Positions 1 to 8,324 of a stretch of 64,000 bases of DNA are shown in pieces. The DNA comes from Bacteroides thetaiotaomicron VPI-5482 (GTDB lineage: Bacteria > Bacteroidota > Bacteroidia > Bacteroidales > Bacteroidaceae). Numbering within the stretch: position 1 is the first letter of the stretch; every line of letters begins with the position of its first letter. Location: NCBI RefSeq assembly GCF_000011065.1, contig NC_004663.1, positions 4,464,001 through 4,528,000 on the forward strand. Direction: 5' to 3'. A model generated the notes under the pieces. It did no database searches and was not told where the DNA came from. It worked only from the letters and a program-made list of their open reading frames with translations. The position numbers were made by a program, and so were the translations under genes.

Positions 1-1197
1 CTGATGGGCAATGCGATAAAATATGCCCGTACGCGTATCGATTTGAAACTCGTGACAACTGATGCGGGATATGAGATATATGTGAGTGATGACGGTCGTG
101 GAGTACCGGATGCCCAAAAGGGAAAGATATTTGAAGCCTTCTACCAAATGCCGGATGATAAAGTCGCTACCGCCACAGGTACCGGTATCGGACTGGCTTT
201 TGCGAAATCTCTGGCAGAAGCCCATCAAGGCAGCCTGCGCCTTGAAGATAACGAACCGCAAGGCTCCTCGTTTATATTATCTCTTCCTTTAAGCGAAAAG
301 AAGGCAGAAGAAGCTGCTGATATCGTTGAGGTTCATTCCGAAAACGAAGGTTCGGCAGAGAATATTCCTTCAGAGTTCTCCGGAAAGAAATTCACCGTAT
401 TGCTGGTAGAAGATAATGTCGAACTGTTGAATCTGACGCGTGACTCGTTGGTTGCCTGGTTCCGTGTGCTGAAAGCTCCGAATGGTCGTGCGGCACTTGA
501 GATACTCGAACAGGAGAGTGTAGACGTCATCGTCAGTGATGTGATGATGCCGGAAATGAACGGGCTGGAACTCTGTAGCAAAGTGAAATCGGAAATCGAC
601 TATTCACATATTCCGGTCATCTTACTGACGGCAAAAACGACGCTGGAATCTAAGGTGGAAGGACTGGAATGCGGAGCCGATGTGTATATTGAGAAGCCAT
701 TCTCTATCAAACAACTGCATAAGCAGATCGAGAACCTGCTCCGGTTGAGGCAGTCTTTCCATAAGCTGATGGTTAGTTTGTCCGGGAATGCCAATCAGGC
801 CTCGGCAGAACTTGCGATGACTCAGAGAGATTGTGAGTTTGTTGCCAAGATACAGGAAGTGATTGCCGACCAGTTGGCAGACGAGAATTTCTCCATCGAT
901 ACTCTTGCAGAGCAGATGAACATGAGCCGTTCCAACTTCTATCGGAAGATAAAAGCATTGTCGGGAATGTCGCCCAATGATTATCTGAAGGCCCTCCGTA
1001 TGAATAAGGCAGCTGAGTTAATTCAGGGCGGTACACGTATTTCCGAGGTTGCGGCACAGGTTGGATTCACTTCCTCCTCTTATTTTGCCAAGTGTTTCAA
1101 GGCACAATATGGAGTTCTCCCGAAGGAATATGTCAATCAGTTGTCTGTTTCCGATACAGCGGTAGAAAGCACTCCGGATGCCGATTCTACCATTTGA
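1..1197 (+). CDS. Hybrid two-component system regulator, C-terminal part (truncated by window start)
   Basis: The reading frame is open from base 1, so the sensor domain and most of the kinase lie outside the window. Visible in order: the end of a histidine-kinase ATPase domain (N-box NAIKYA, G1 box DDGRGVP, G2 box GTGIGLA), a response-regulator receiver domain (about residues 130-245, acidic start LLVEDN, phospho-acceptor Asp in VSDVMMPEMNG, conserved Lys in IEKPF), and an AraC-type two-helix-turn-helix domain at the C-terminus (about residues 290-375). This is the one-protein HTCS architecture that in Bacteroides senses breakdown products of a glycan in the periplasm and activates the neighbouring polysaccharide utilization locus. 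The nearest candidate target on this side is the GH43-like gene at 1787. No link to the SusC/SusD cassettes further right can be shown. Confidence 0.95.
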   Translation: MMGNAIKYARTRIDLKLVTTDAGYEIYVSDDGRGVPDAQKGKIFEAFYQMPDDKVATATGTGIGLAFAKSLAEAHQGSLRLEDNEPQGSSFILSLPLSEKKAEEAADIVEVHSENEGSAENIPSEFSGKKFTVLLVEDNVELLNLTRDSLVAWFRVLKAPNGRAALEILEQESVDVIVSDVMMPEMNGLELCSKVKSEIDYSHIPVILLTAKTTLESKVEGLECGADVYIEKPFSIKQLHKQIENLLRLRQSFHKLMVSLSGNANQASAELAMTQRDCEFVAKIQEVIADQLADENFSIDTLAEQMNMSRSNFYRKIKALSGMSPNDYLKALRMNKAAELIQGGTRISEVAAQVGFTSSSYFAKCFKAQYGVLPKEYVNQLSVSDTAVESTPDADSTI

Positions 1198-1232
1198 TTT
1201 ATCATCAGATGTATGAAAGAAGCATGCAGGGC

Positions 1233-1263
1233 TTGACAAACCGTTTTTTATGTTGTATATTTG
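1233..1263 (+). promoter_or_regulatory. Bacteroides-type primary promoter
   Basis: TTG at 1233-1235 is followed after 20 bases by TATATTTG at 1256-1263. This matches the Bacteroides primary sigma consensus (TTTG at -33, TAnnTTTG at -7) with the usual spacing. It lies just after the HTCS stop codon and points into a stretch without a long ORF that ends at the terminator at 1401. Confidence 0.7.
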
Positions 1264-1269
1264 TAAGTG

Positions 1270-1438
1270 AGAACCGGAAGTAAATTCGATAACATTGATA
1301 ATATAGACGAAAAATGAGTAATAATAAGTACAATATAATAACAGATTGCAAGCGTTTCCACTTCGGATAGTGCTTGCCGGATAGTCTGATACAAGCTAAA
1401 GGCTGCGATTCTTTATGGGAATTGCAGCCCTTTTTGTT
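1270..1438 (+). ncRNA. Candidate small RNA or short leader transcript of about 170 nt
   Basis: A good promoter (1233-1263) and an intrinsic terminator (1401-1436) bracket about 170 bases with no long ORF. Inside is an 18-codon ORF (1314-1370, beginning MSNNKYNIITDC) that could be a leader peptide or chance. The arrangement resembles an independent small RNA gene between the regulator and the GH43-like gene. I do not recognise a known RNA family. The ends are inferred from the promoter and terminator only. Confidence 0.4.
1401..1436 (+). terminator. Intrinsic terminator
   Basis: An 11-base stem (GGCTGCGATTC at 1401-1411 with GAATTGCAGCC at 1419-1429, one mismatch) with a short loop is followed by TTTTTG. 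The remainder up to the GH43-like start at 1787 is AT-rich and shows no other gene I can support. Confidence 0.8.
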
Positions 1439-1786
1439 GCTTAAAATTGATATTTGTTGCTGAAATAACGATGCTCGGGTTTATAATAAACTTGGGGGAC
1501 GTTTATAATAAACGATGAACGAATTTATTAATAAATGATTCGGAGGAAGTATATAAAGGGTTAATATATTTCGTGTGAAAGTGTGTAATGATACCAAGAA
1601 ACTTTCTGTTTTTATTATTAATGGGTAGTTTGTCTTTACATTCTCTTTTTTCTGTTTTCCTGTCATCAGCAGGATGTGTCACGATGTAATGACGAGAATG
1701 ATATTCCAAACTTAATTTTTATTTTCGCTTTATTAACTATTAATGAAAAAAAAGTCTTTTCTTTGTATCATCTTAAAAATGAAACT

Positions 1787-2884
1787 ATGAGAATCAATTT
1801 ATGTTTGTTATTATTCCTTGTTTTGCTGAACATCTCTTGTAATTCCAAACGGGCGGGAAAAAAAGAAGATGTTGAAAAAGATACTTATGCCAATCCATTA
1901 TTTATGGAAGGGGCTAATTCAAGCGCGATTTACCATAATGGTAAATATTATTATACCCATGAAACTAATGAGCAAATATATCTGTGGGTAACCACCGATA
2001 TTACCGATATGGCTCATTCCACTTGTAAAGAGGTCTGGGTGCCTAAAGATCCTTCGAATAGCCATAACCTCTGGAATCCGGAAATACGGAATATCAATGG
2101 TAAATGGTATATCTATTTTGCTGCCGATGATGGAAATACAGATAATCATCAGATTTATGTGATTGAGAATGATTCTCCTGACCCTATGCAGGGAGAGTTT
2201 CGCATGAAAGGAGCGATCATGACCAATCCCGATTGGAACTGGGGAATACATCCCTCAACTTTTGAACATAAAGGGGAGCTTTATCTTCTATGGTCCGGGT
2301 GGCCTAATCGGAGGATAGGCAGTGAAACACAATGCATCTATATTGCCCGCATGGAAAACCCCTGGACATTGGCTACGGAAAGGGTTCTGATTTCGAAGCC
2401 GGAGTATGAATGGGAACGGCAGTGGGTAAATCCGGATGGCGGGCGGACTGCTTATCCGATTTATGTAAATGAAAGCCCTCAGTATTTTCATTCCAAAGAT
2501 AACCGGACTGTCATTGTCTATTATGCGGCAAGCGGTTGCTGGTCTCCTTATTATTGTACCGGAATGTTGACTGCTGACGCGGATAGTGACTTGCTGAATC
2601 CGGCTTCCTGGAAGAAGAGCCCCGTTCCTGTATTTCAACAGAGACCGGAAGATGGAGTGTATGGCCCGGCTAACCTTTCCTTTCTTCCTTCGCCTGATGG
2701 AACGGAATGGTATATATTGTATCAGGCAAGAAGTGTTCCTAGCGGTAATACGGGAGAGTCGGAAAGTCGCAATCCACGATTGCAGAAGATAGGATGGGAT
2801 GCTGATGGAATGCCGGATTTGGGAGTCCCTTTACCGGTGAATACTCCGTTACCTAAACCATCTGGCACAGTTCCAAATCAATAA
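1787..2884 (+). CDS. GH43-like five-bladed beta-propeller glycosidase, lipoprotein
   Basis: The start at 1787 is preferred because it begins a lipoprotein signal peptide (MRINLCLLLFLVLLN followed by Cys in ISCNS); the open frame extends upstream to 1676 without a signal sequence. The mature part has the layout of clan GH-F propellers: an early blade with YHNGKYYYTHE, LWNPEIRNINGKWYIYFAADDG (the PE/YIYFAA strand typical of GH43), GIHPSTFEHKGELYLLWSG, and a late DGVYGPANLSFLPSPDGTEWYILYQA. Family members cleave arabinosides, xylosides or galactosides; the substrate here is not evident. About 366 residues, near the size of a single-domain GH43. Its 3' end overlaps that of the convergent gene ending at 2853 by 32 bases. 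Confidence 0.8.
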   Translation: MRINLCLLLFLVLLNISCNSKRAGKKEDVEKDTYANPLFMEGANSSAIYHNGKYYYTHETNEQIYLWVTTDITDMAHSTCKEVWVPKDPSNSHNLWNPEIRNINGKWYIYFAADDGNTDNHQIYVIENDSPDPMQGEFRMKGAIMTNPDWNWGIHPSTFEHKGELYLLWSGWPNRRIGSETQCIYIARMENPWTLATERVLISKPEYEWERQWVNPDGGRTAYPIYVNESPQYFHSKDNRTVIVYYAASGCWSPYYCTGMLTADADSDLLNPASWKKSPVPVFQQRPEDGVYGPANLSFLPSPDGTEWYILYQARSVPSGNTGESESRNPRLQKIGWDADGMPDLGVPLPVNTPLPKPSGTVPNQ

Positions 2885-3716
2885 CTCTTTTGGGGAGAAA
2901 CTCGCTCATTATTAACTCGCGCTGTTTTTGATTTGCTACGAACAGGCTGGTTGAGAGAATCTCACCGGTGGTTCCATCATCCGTTACTACTGTCACTTGT
3001 CTTACTCCTTCCAGTGGTTTGCCACTTGAAGGAGAGATAATGTGTTTGCGATCATCCGAGTTGTTTCCGGAGGTGGTTAAACATTCGTTATTAAGGAGTA
3101 TGGATTGAGTTTTATGGTTTTTTGTAGTACTTGCCTGATCGTCAAAGCTGACTTTCCATCCTGTGCCAACCGGATGATTGCCTAGAGCGAGTACAGAACT
3201 GTTTCCCATATTTATTAAGGCATTTGCTATGATGTGAACCTTTAATATTTCTCTTATTTTGTCGAGAGCATAACCTTTAAGAAATCCGGAAAGGTTTATT
3301 GTAGTACCTGCTTGTTGAAAGAAGACACTCTGTGCTTCGGGGTATAAATGAATGGAGTGTATGGTATCTTGATTATAATTATCTGAGTGGATAGTAACAT
3401 CGAAACATCCTAAGGTTTTTTTATGATATTCTGTGCACAATGAAATCATCCTGTAAAGAGACTGACTGATCATAACAGGAGCTGTGGAAGCTCTTTGATT
3501 GACTTGCGATAATTCACTGGAAGGGTCATAATAATTTGCAATTCTTTCCAGTTGTCGGAGAGTGTCATATATACTATTAACTACAAGCATTAATTCATTT
3601 TCTGATTTCTGGCAGCAGAGTATTATATCTACGCGTGTATGCATGGATAAAAACCAAGCATAAAGCAAACCGTCATCACCATGTGTCTTGTATAAGTGTT
3701 GAATTGTATGCTGCAT
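2853..3716 (-). CDS. ApbE-like FAD:protein FMN transferase family protein
   Basis: About 287 residues. Recognisable ApbE features are the N-terminal strand in which a Met precedes the substrate loop (FLSMHTRVDIIL), the LERIANYYDPSSELSQVNQ segment matching the family's ...S.xN..., a VTIHSD region, INLSGFLKGYALDKI (compare the family's D.GGi.KGya.D), and a late DDGTTGEILSTSLFV matching the Mg-binding D/T region. Family members move FMN from FAD to a Thr/Ser of periplasmic redox proteins. No signal peptide or lipobox is obvious, and the canonical GGIAKG is degenerate (LSGFLKG), so activity is uncertain. It is last in the minus-strand cluster, separated from the DUF1080 gene by a hairpin at 3736-3764. 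Confidence 0.7.
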   Translation of the reverse strand: MQHTIQHLYKTHGDDGLLYAWFLSMHTRVDIILCCQKSENELMLVVNSIYDTLRQLERIANYYDPSSELSQVNQRASTAPVMISQSLYRMISLCTEYHKKTLGCFDVTIHSDNYNQDTIHSIHLYPEAQSVFFQQAGTTINLSGFLKGYALDKIREILKVHIIANALINMGNSSVLALGNHPVGTGWKVSFDDQASTTKNHKTQSILLNNECLTTSGNNSDDRKHIISPSSGKPLEGVRQVTVVTDDGTTGEILSTSLFVANQKQRELIMSEFLPKRVIDLELCQMV

Positions 3717-3734
3717 TTTGTTTTATTGAAATAT

Positions 3735-3767
3735 TAAGAGGGCATGCCACTTTGTGCATGCCCTTCT
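3735..3767 (-). terminator. Hairpin, probable terminator after the DUF1080 gene
   Basis: AAGAGGGCATGC is followed after about 7 bases by GCATGCCCTTCT, a near-perfect stem between the DUF1080 stop and the ApbE-like start. It could end or attenuate transcription of the upstream minus-strand operon. Confidence 0.55.
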
Positions 3768-3807
3768 ACTCTTGATTTTATGTTAGAAATCGGCTTTTCA
3801 GTGCAAG

Positions 3808-5157
3808 TTATTTCAGCTCTTTGATTTTTACATTTTTAAACCAGACTTCGTCTCCATGATCTTGAAGAAGAATATTGCCTTCTGCGGAATTACCAAAATT
3901 AGGCCAGTTTTTATATTTACTGTAGGCAACCAAAGCATTCCACATGTCAGTATTGCGAGTATATTCGATCAGTTTTACCCCATTCAGCCAGTGTTCTACG
4001 TGGTTATCTTGCACAATAATGGTGGCGGTATTAAAATCTTTTTTGTTGAAAGGCTTCTTCTCTGGAGCCGGAATAAGATCATATAATGAACCCAACTTTC
4101 TGTTGCCTTTTACTCCAAGTTTAGCATCTGGATGTTTGTCATCATCAAGAATTTGAAACTCACAGCCAATAGCAGAGCCTTCTCCTTTGTTCAAATCTGG
4201 GTTGACAAAGTATTTAACCCCGCTATTTGCGCCTTCGGTAATCTTGAAATCTACCGTGAGAATGAAGTTTTTATATTTGCGGGTAGTTACGATATCTCCA
4301 CCATTAGCTGATTCTGCTCCTCCGCTCTTCATCACTTTCAGAATTCCATCTTCCATCTTCCATCCTTTTTCCGGAAAAGCATTCAATTTTGCTCCTCTCC
4401 AACCATTGTTGGTTTTACCATCCCAAAGTAGGGCCCAACCCTCTTTGGCTTCACGTGGAGATATGGTGTTGGCAATCATATTTCGTTCGGGCGCTTCTTC
4501 CGTTTCAGGTGTCTGGTAACGTTCTACATCCGTTGTACAAATACGGATGTCTTTCCAGCTGACAGTTTTACCTTCTTCGGAAGCATTACCTATTGCGTGT
4601 ACTTGCAATGCAATAAATCCGCTAGGTGTCATATCATCCCAGATATTGGCACAAGGTACTCCATTAATCCAGGTACGGATAGAATTTCCGATAGCTTCAA
4701 TCCTGGCTTTATTCCATGCATTGTTTTTAAAAGCGGTTTTTGCAGCCGGATTCAAAGTCAGTGGATACAACCAGTTTCTGCGTGCTTCATCATAGATACC
4801 TCCTGACCAAGCTCGCTTAGACGGGTCAATTTCAAACTGATAACCGTGCACACGACCATTCTGATAATCTTTCTTGCTTTCACTACGAAGTTGTACTCCT
4901 GAATTTAATCCGTCATCAATTTTGAAATCAAATTCAAGTATGAAGTCTCCATAGTTCTTGGTTGTTGCCAGAAAAGTATTTGGAGTTCCCATTTTAGAAA
5001 TACCCACAATGGCACCATCTACGATTTTATACTCGGCTTTGCCATTTAGTTTTTTCCATCCTTTCAGGTTTTTGCCGTTGAAAAGAGGTTCCCAGGTCTG
5101 CGCAGATAATGAAGCCGCACAGAATAAAAGTAAAGTAAATAAGAAGTTCTTTTTCAT
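3808..5157 (-). CDS. Secreted protein with two DUF1080 (3-keto-disaccharide hydrolase) domains
   Basis: A signal peptide (residues 1-19, ending SLSAQ) is followed by two tandem DUF1080/PF06439 concanavalin-like domains, about residues 22-210 and 235-448. Each opens with the family pattern (EPLFNGKNLKGWKKLNG and ALLWDGKTNNGWRG), then a long-stranded core with FKIDDGLNSGVQLRS and FKITEGANSGVKYFV, and later an RIEAIGN / HWLNGVKLIEY region. Family members, now named 3-keto-disaccharide hydrolases, open the glycosidic bond of a 3-oxidised sugar. The two Gfo/Idh/MocA oxidoreductases directly upstream are plausible producers of such 3-keto sugars. The role in the pathway is inference from family and neighbours. 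Confidence 0.85.
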   Translation of the reverse strand: MKKNFLFTLLLFCAASLSAQTWEPLFNGKNLKGWKKLNGKAEYKIVDGAIVGISKMGTPNTFLATTKNYGDFILEFDFKIDDGLNSGVQLRSESKKDYQNGRVHGYQFEIDPSKRAWSGGIYDEARRNWLYPLTLNPAAKTAFKNNAWNKARIEAIGNSIRTWINGVPCANIWDDMTPSGFIALQVHAIGNASEEGKTVSWKDIRICTTDVERYQTPETEEAPERNMIANTISPREAKEGWALLWDGKTNNGWRGAKLNAFPEKGWKMEDGILKVMKSGGAESANGGDIVTTRKYKNFILTVDFKITEGANSGVKYFVNPDLNKGEGSAIGCEFQILDDDKHPDAKLGVKGNRKLGSLYDLIPAPEKKPFNKKDFNTATIIVQDNHVEHWLNGVKLIEYTRNTDMWNALVAYSKYKNWPNFGNSAEGNILLQDHGDEVWFKNVKIKELK

Positions 5158-5215
5158 TTTTAATGTTATTCTTAGTAATTTGTTTATAGCTGGTTTAATG
5201 GGTGGTTATGTTCAT

Positions 5216-6634
5216 TTATAATTTATAAAATTCGTCCCAACCTTTGCGTGGAGGTATCCCTGTCAGCATTGCATTGGCAAACTCGTTATTTGTAATTTGT
5301 TTGGTACGGCTGTCGAAGAACAGCTGAGTGTTGAGGCGTTGAGCCATTACACCAAGTGAGAATACCTGACTTAGCACTCCATTGATTTCGAATGGAGAAC
5401 GTGTTTTTTCTATACCGTTACATGCCAATAAAAAATTCTCGAAATGATTGGACGGGCTCTTTGGTATTTGGGGTAGCTTGTCTGCCATCTCTTTGGCTTT
5501 TTCTTCGGGAATGATGGATAAGGTACTTCCATGACTTCCTCCTTTAAATGTCAGGTCTTTTGTATAAATGATCTTTCCAGGATTCAATTTGGCGGCCGGA
5601 ACATCTCCTTGGTTAGTCGTGGGGATATTAGGGTCTAATCCTGATACTCCGTAACCGGCAGGAATAGGAGGGAGGTTGTCTAGTCCGTCATACCAGGTGA
5701 TATCTACGGGTGGCATCCCTTTGCGTTGTGGGAAGCGGAAAAGAATAGTGGAAGAATAAGGAAAGAAATAATCATTATGCCCTTTTTCATGCAATAAAGT
5801 TACTTCATAGGGCAATCCTAATTCCAAAAACTCATGAACGGTATCCAGAATATGTGCTCCCCAGTCTCCTAAAGCTCCCATTCCGAAGTCATACCAACAG
5901 CGCCATTCTCCCTGATGATATTTTTCATTGTATTCATGATATGGAACAGCGCCGAGCCATGTATCCCAATCCATGTCTTTCGGAAGTTGCTGTCCTGAGG
6001 GGAGTTTATAAATGTTTGTATCCCATTTATGCCAACGCCGTACGTTATTCATGTGTGCAGTGACGGCGGTCACGTCTTTAATAATTCCGGCATCCATCCA
6101 AGCTTTGAACTGGAAGTAGTTTGCTTCAGAATGTCCTTGGTTTCCTACTTGTGTAGCCAGATTAGGACGTTTGAGCGCTGCTTGCATCAAAAGTTCCGCT
6201 TCATAGAAAGTACGTGCTAACGGCTTTTCTACATATACGTGTTTGCCAGATGCCAAAGCTAGCATGCTAATCGGAAAATGAGAGTGATCTGGTGTAGCAA
6301 TTGCAACGGCATCAAATTCTTTTCCCGCTTTATCAAACATCTGGCGGAAGTCTCTGAACTGTTTTGCTTTGGGATACATGCCTATTACCTTTTGTGTATG
6401 TTTGGCACCCATGTCTACATCACAGAGGGCAACTACTTCTACCATGCCGGTCCGGGCAAAATCTTCAATAATTTGCTGCCCGCGGTTACCGATACCTACA
6501 TAAGCTATCTTCACTTTTTCGTTTTTGTTTTTTGAAGATGACAATGTTTGTGCATTCAATATTTCACCAGCTCCTGCTGCCAGTCCGGCAGAAGCCATTG
6601 TCATTGTTTTCAGGAAATCTCTTCGTGTTACCAT
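5216..6634 (-). CDS. Secreted Gfo/Idh/MocA-family oxidoreductase (Tat-type leader)
   Basis: 472 residues. The N-terminus MVTRRDFLKTMTMASAG is a twin-arginine-like leader, giving export to the periplasm with bound cofactor. A Rossmann motif follows (AYVGIGNRGQQI, about residues 44-55), then VALCDVD, AIATPDHSH and the family's EKP signature (HVYVEKPLA), followed by a large C-terminal alpha/beta domain. Family members oxidise or reduce sugars and inositols with NAD(P), and some Bacteroides members make 3-keto-glycosides. It is 58 bases upstream of the DUF1080 gene on the same strand, consistent with one operon. Confidence 0.9.
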   Translation of the reverse strand: MVTRRDFLKTMTMASAGLAAGAGEILNAQTLSSSKNKNEKVKIAYVGIGNRGQQIIEDFARTGMVEVVALCDVDMGAKHTQKVIGMYPKAKQFRDFRQMFDKAGKEFDAVAIATPDHSHFPISMLALASGKHVYVEKPLARTFYEAELLMQAALKRPNLATQVGNQGHSEANYFQFKAWMDAGIIKDVTAVTAHMNNVRRWHKWDTNIYKLPSGQQLPKDMDWDTWLGAVPYHEYNEKYHQGEWRCWYDFGMGALGDWGAHILDTVHEFLELGLPYEVTLLHEKGHNDYFFPYSSTILFRFPQRKGMPPVDITWYDGLDNLPPIPAGYGVSGLDPNIPTTNQGDVPAAKLNPGKIIYTKDLTFKGGSHGSTLSIIPEEKAKEMADKLPQIPKSPSNHFENFLLACNGIEKTRSPFEINGVLSQVFSLGVMAQRLNTQLFFDSRTKQITNNEFANAMLTGIPPRKGWDEFYKL

Positions 6635-6691
6635 AATTTCTTCATTGATATTGATTAAGTATTCTGTTGATTATATGTTATAAATCTGTTA

Positions 6692-6934
6692 TTATTCTTT
6701 TTTCTTTTTGAATAGTGCTGTTATGCCATAAAAGAGGATACGTAAAAGGCTCCAGATGATATATAGCGCTACAGAAAATATGAGCACATAAAAAAATGAA
6801 GTTATCATCTCCGTCAAAGGAGTATTATACGTAAATATAGAGTATAAATTGACCAAATTGGCAATAATAAAACACAGGAACAGTGTAATCAACTCTGTTT
6901 TCTTTCGTCGAGCGGTCAGGATTGTATCTTTCAT
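6692..6934 (-). CDS. Small two-helix membrane protein, unknown function
   Basis: 80 residues with two hydrophobic helices (about 15-33 and 45-68) and a basic KKKKE tail. Its ATG overlaps the stop of the upstream oxidoreductase gene (ATGA), so it is very likely translationally coupled. I do not recognise a family. It could be a membrane partner for the oxidoreductases, for example in cofactor re-oxidation, but that is inference from position only. Confidence 0.7.
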   Translation of the reverse strand: MKDTILTARRKKTELITLFLCFIIANLVNLYSIFTYNTPLTEMITSFFYVLIFSVALYIIWSLLRILFYGITALFKKKKE

Positions 6935-8223
6935 ACTGCTTCGGATGTTTTTGATTGATGATTCAGATAATTAATTTTGTATTCATCAGGGAAATATAGT
7001 GTTTTTTCTTCCTGTAACGCTTGGTGACCCAATAGGCAGAGCATACTCGCATAATATCCTTCTTCCGCGATTCTTGCGGGTTGTTTGCGAGTAATAACAG
7101 CTTCTACAAAAGCTTCCAATAACAAAGAAGTGCCATCGCTCTTAGGACGTTCTCCGAGGATTAATTCTCCTTTGTTTTCGTTAGCCGTTTCCGGAGCCCA
7201 ACTGGTACCTGCGAAAGGCAGAGTGTCAAATAATTTATTTTCCCAATCGTTTATCATTTGCAGAAAACCGGGTGCCGGCGGGATACTTTCAAAGTAATAT
7301 TTACCTTTTTCTGGTTCAACAGTTCCGAGATTTCCCATGATTTGCTCTTCCAAACCATAAAATTGATTGGAAATAACAGAATCGAATGTCATTTTTACGC
7401 CATCATCGAATACATATAGGCAACTTACATTGTCGTATACTTCCCGACCGTCTTTCCAGTATGTAATAGCTCCATGTCCCATCACTTTCTCTGGGAGTTT
7501 ATTCAATGCCCAACTTCCTATTTGTAATTGATGGCAGGCCAGTTCCGTCATTAGTCCTTTTGAATACTCTTTATAGAGTCGCCAGTTAATTTGTCGTTCT
7601 AAATTAGCAGAAGGAACTGGGCGTCTCCAGTCTCCATTTCTGTACCAGAATGTGCGGATCGCATTTATTTCTCCAAATGTGCCGGCATGAATCATTTCCA
7701 TAGCTTTGATATAACGAGGATCGAACAGACGCTGTTGACCTGTGAAGAATATTTTTCCCGTACTACGATGTTTATTGTACATACGGAAACATTCTTCCAT
7801 TGTAAAACCAATTGTTTTTTCACAGAATACATGTTTACCGGCATCAAAAGCATCCATTACAATTTTACAGTGCGAACTGAGAGGAGTCGCTACAAGTATA
7901 GCATCTATGTTGTTGTTTTCCAATAGCTCACGATAGTCACCATATACTTTTGCTTTGGGAGCAAGCTTCAATGCTTCATCTATCGAAGGCTGGTAAATAT
8001 CGCAAAGTGCTACGATATCAACTTTAGGATTTTGGACTAAAAAGCTCATAAGGAAGCGACCTCGTGAGCCTGGTCCAATAACCCCCAAACGACATTTTTC
8101 ATTGGAGGTGTTCACGGCTTCTGAAAAGGCAGAAAGCCAGGGACTTGCTGCAAGAAGAACTCCAGCTCCGGTCATTCCGATATTCTTCAGAAACTCTCTT
8201 CTGCTAATTTGCGTATGTTTCAT
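6931..8223 (-). CDS. Secreted Gfo/Idh/MocA-family oxidoreductase (Tat-type leader), second copy
   Basis: 430 residues. A twin-arginine leader ISRREFLKNIGMTGAG is followed by the nucleotide-binding loop GVIGPGSRGR (about residue 48), VALCDIYQ, AILVATPLSSH and the HVFCEKTIG variant of the EKP signature (Thr instead of Pro). It is only distantly similar to the gene at 5216, so the pair probably acts on different positions or substrates or runs opposite half-reactions. It heads the minus-strand operon 6931 to 3808 and has its own promoter-like box at 8262-8269, downstream of a terminator. Confidence 0.88.
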   Translation of the reverse strand: MKHTQISRREFLKNIGMTGAGVLLAASPWLSAFSEAVNTSNEKCRLGVIGPGSRGRFLMSFLVQNPKVDIVALCDIYQPSIDEALKLAPKAKVYGDYRELLENNNIDAILVATPLSSHCKIVMDAFDAGKHVFCEKTIGFTMEECFRMYNKHRSTGKIFFTGQQRLFDPRYIKAMEMIHAGTFGEINAIRTFWYRNGDWRRPVPSANLERQINWRLYKEYSKGLMTELACHQLQIGSWALNKLPEKVMGHGAITYWKDGREVYDNVSCLYVFDDGVKMTFDSVISNQFYGLEEQIMGNLGTVEPEKGKYYFESIPPAPGFLQMINDWENKLFDTLPFAGTSWAPETANENKGELILGERPKSDGTSLLLEAFVEAVITRKQPARIAEEGYYASMLCLLGHQALQEEKTLYFPDEYKINYLNHQSKTSEAV

Positions 8224-8261
8224 TTTGAAGTTATTTGATTCTCAGTATTTTATTCTGTATG

Positions 8262-8269
8262 CAAATATA
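8262..8269 (-). promoter_or_regulatory. -7 promoter box for the oxidoreductase operon
   Basis: On the minus strand the bases read TATATTTG, an exact TAnnTTTG box about 40 bases before the start at 8223 and just beyond the cassette 1 terminator. The -33 element is poor. It suggests the oxidoreductase operon can be transcribed independently of cassette 1. Confidence 0.45.
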
Positions 8270-8271
8270 GA

Positions 8272-8307
8272 AAGAAGAGTAAACTTTCTATAAAATTCAC
8301 TCTTCTT
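8272..8307 (-). terminator. Terminator at the end of cassette 1
   Basis: AAGAAGAGT and ACTCTTCTT form a perfect 9-bp stem around an AT-rich loop with T-rich flanks, directly after the DUF1735-like gene. It marks the 3' boundary of cassette 1. Cassettes 2, 3 and 4 end in equivalent hairpins. Confidence 0.65.
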
Positions 8308-8324
8308 TTTATTAAAATTGGCAT

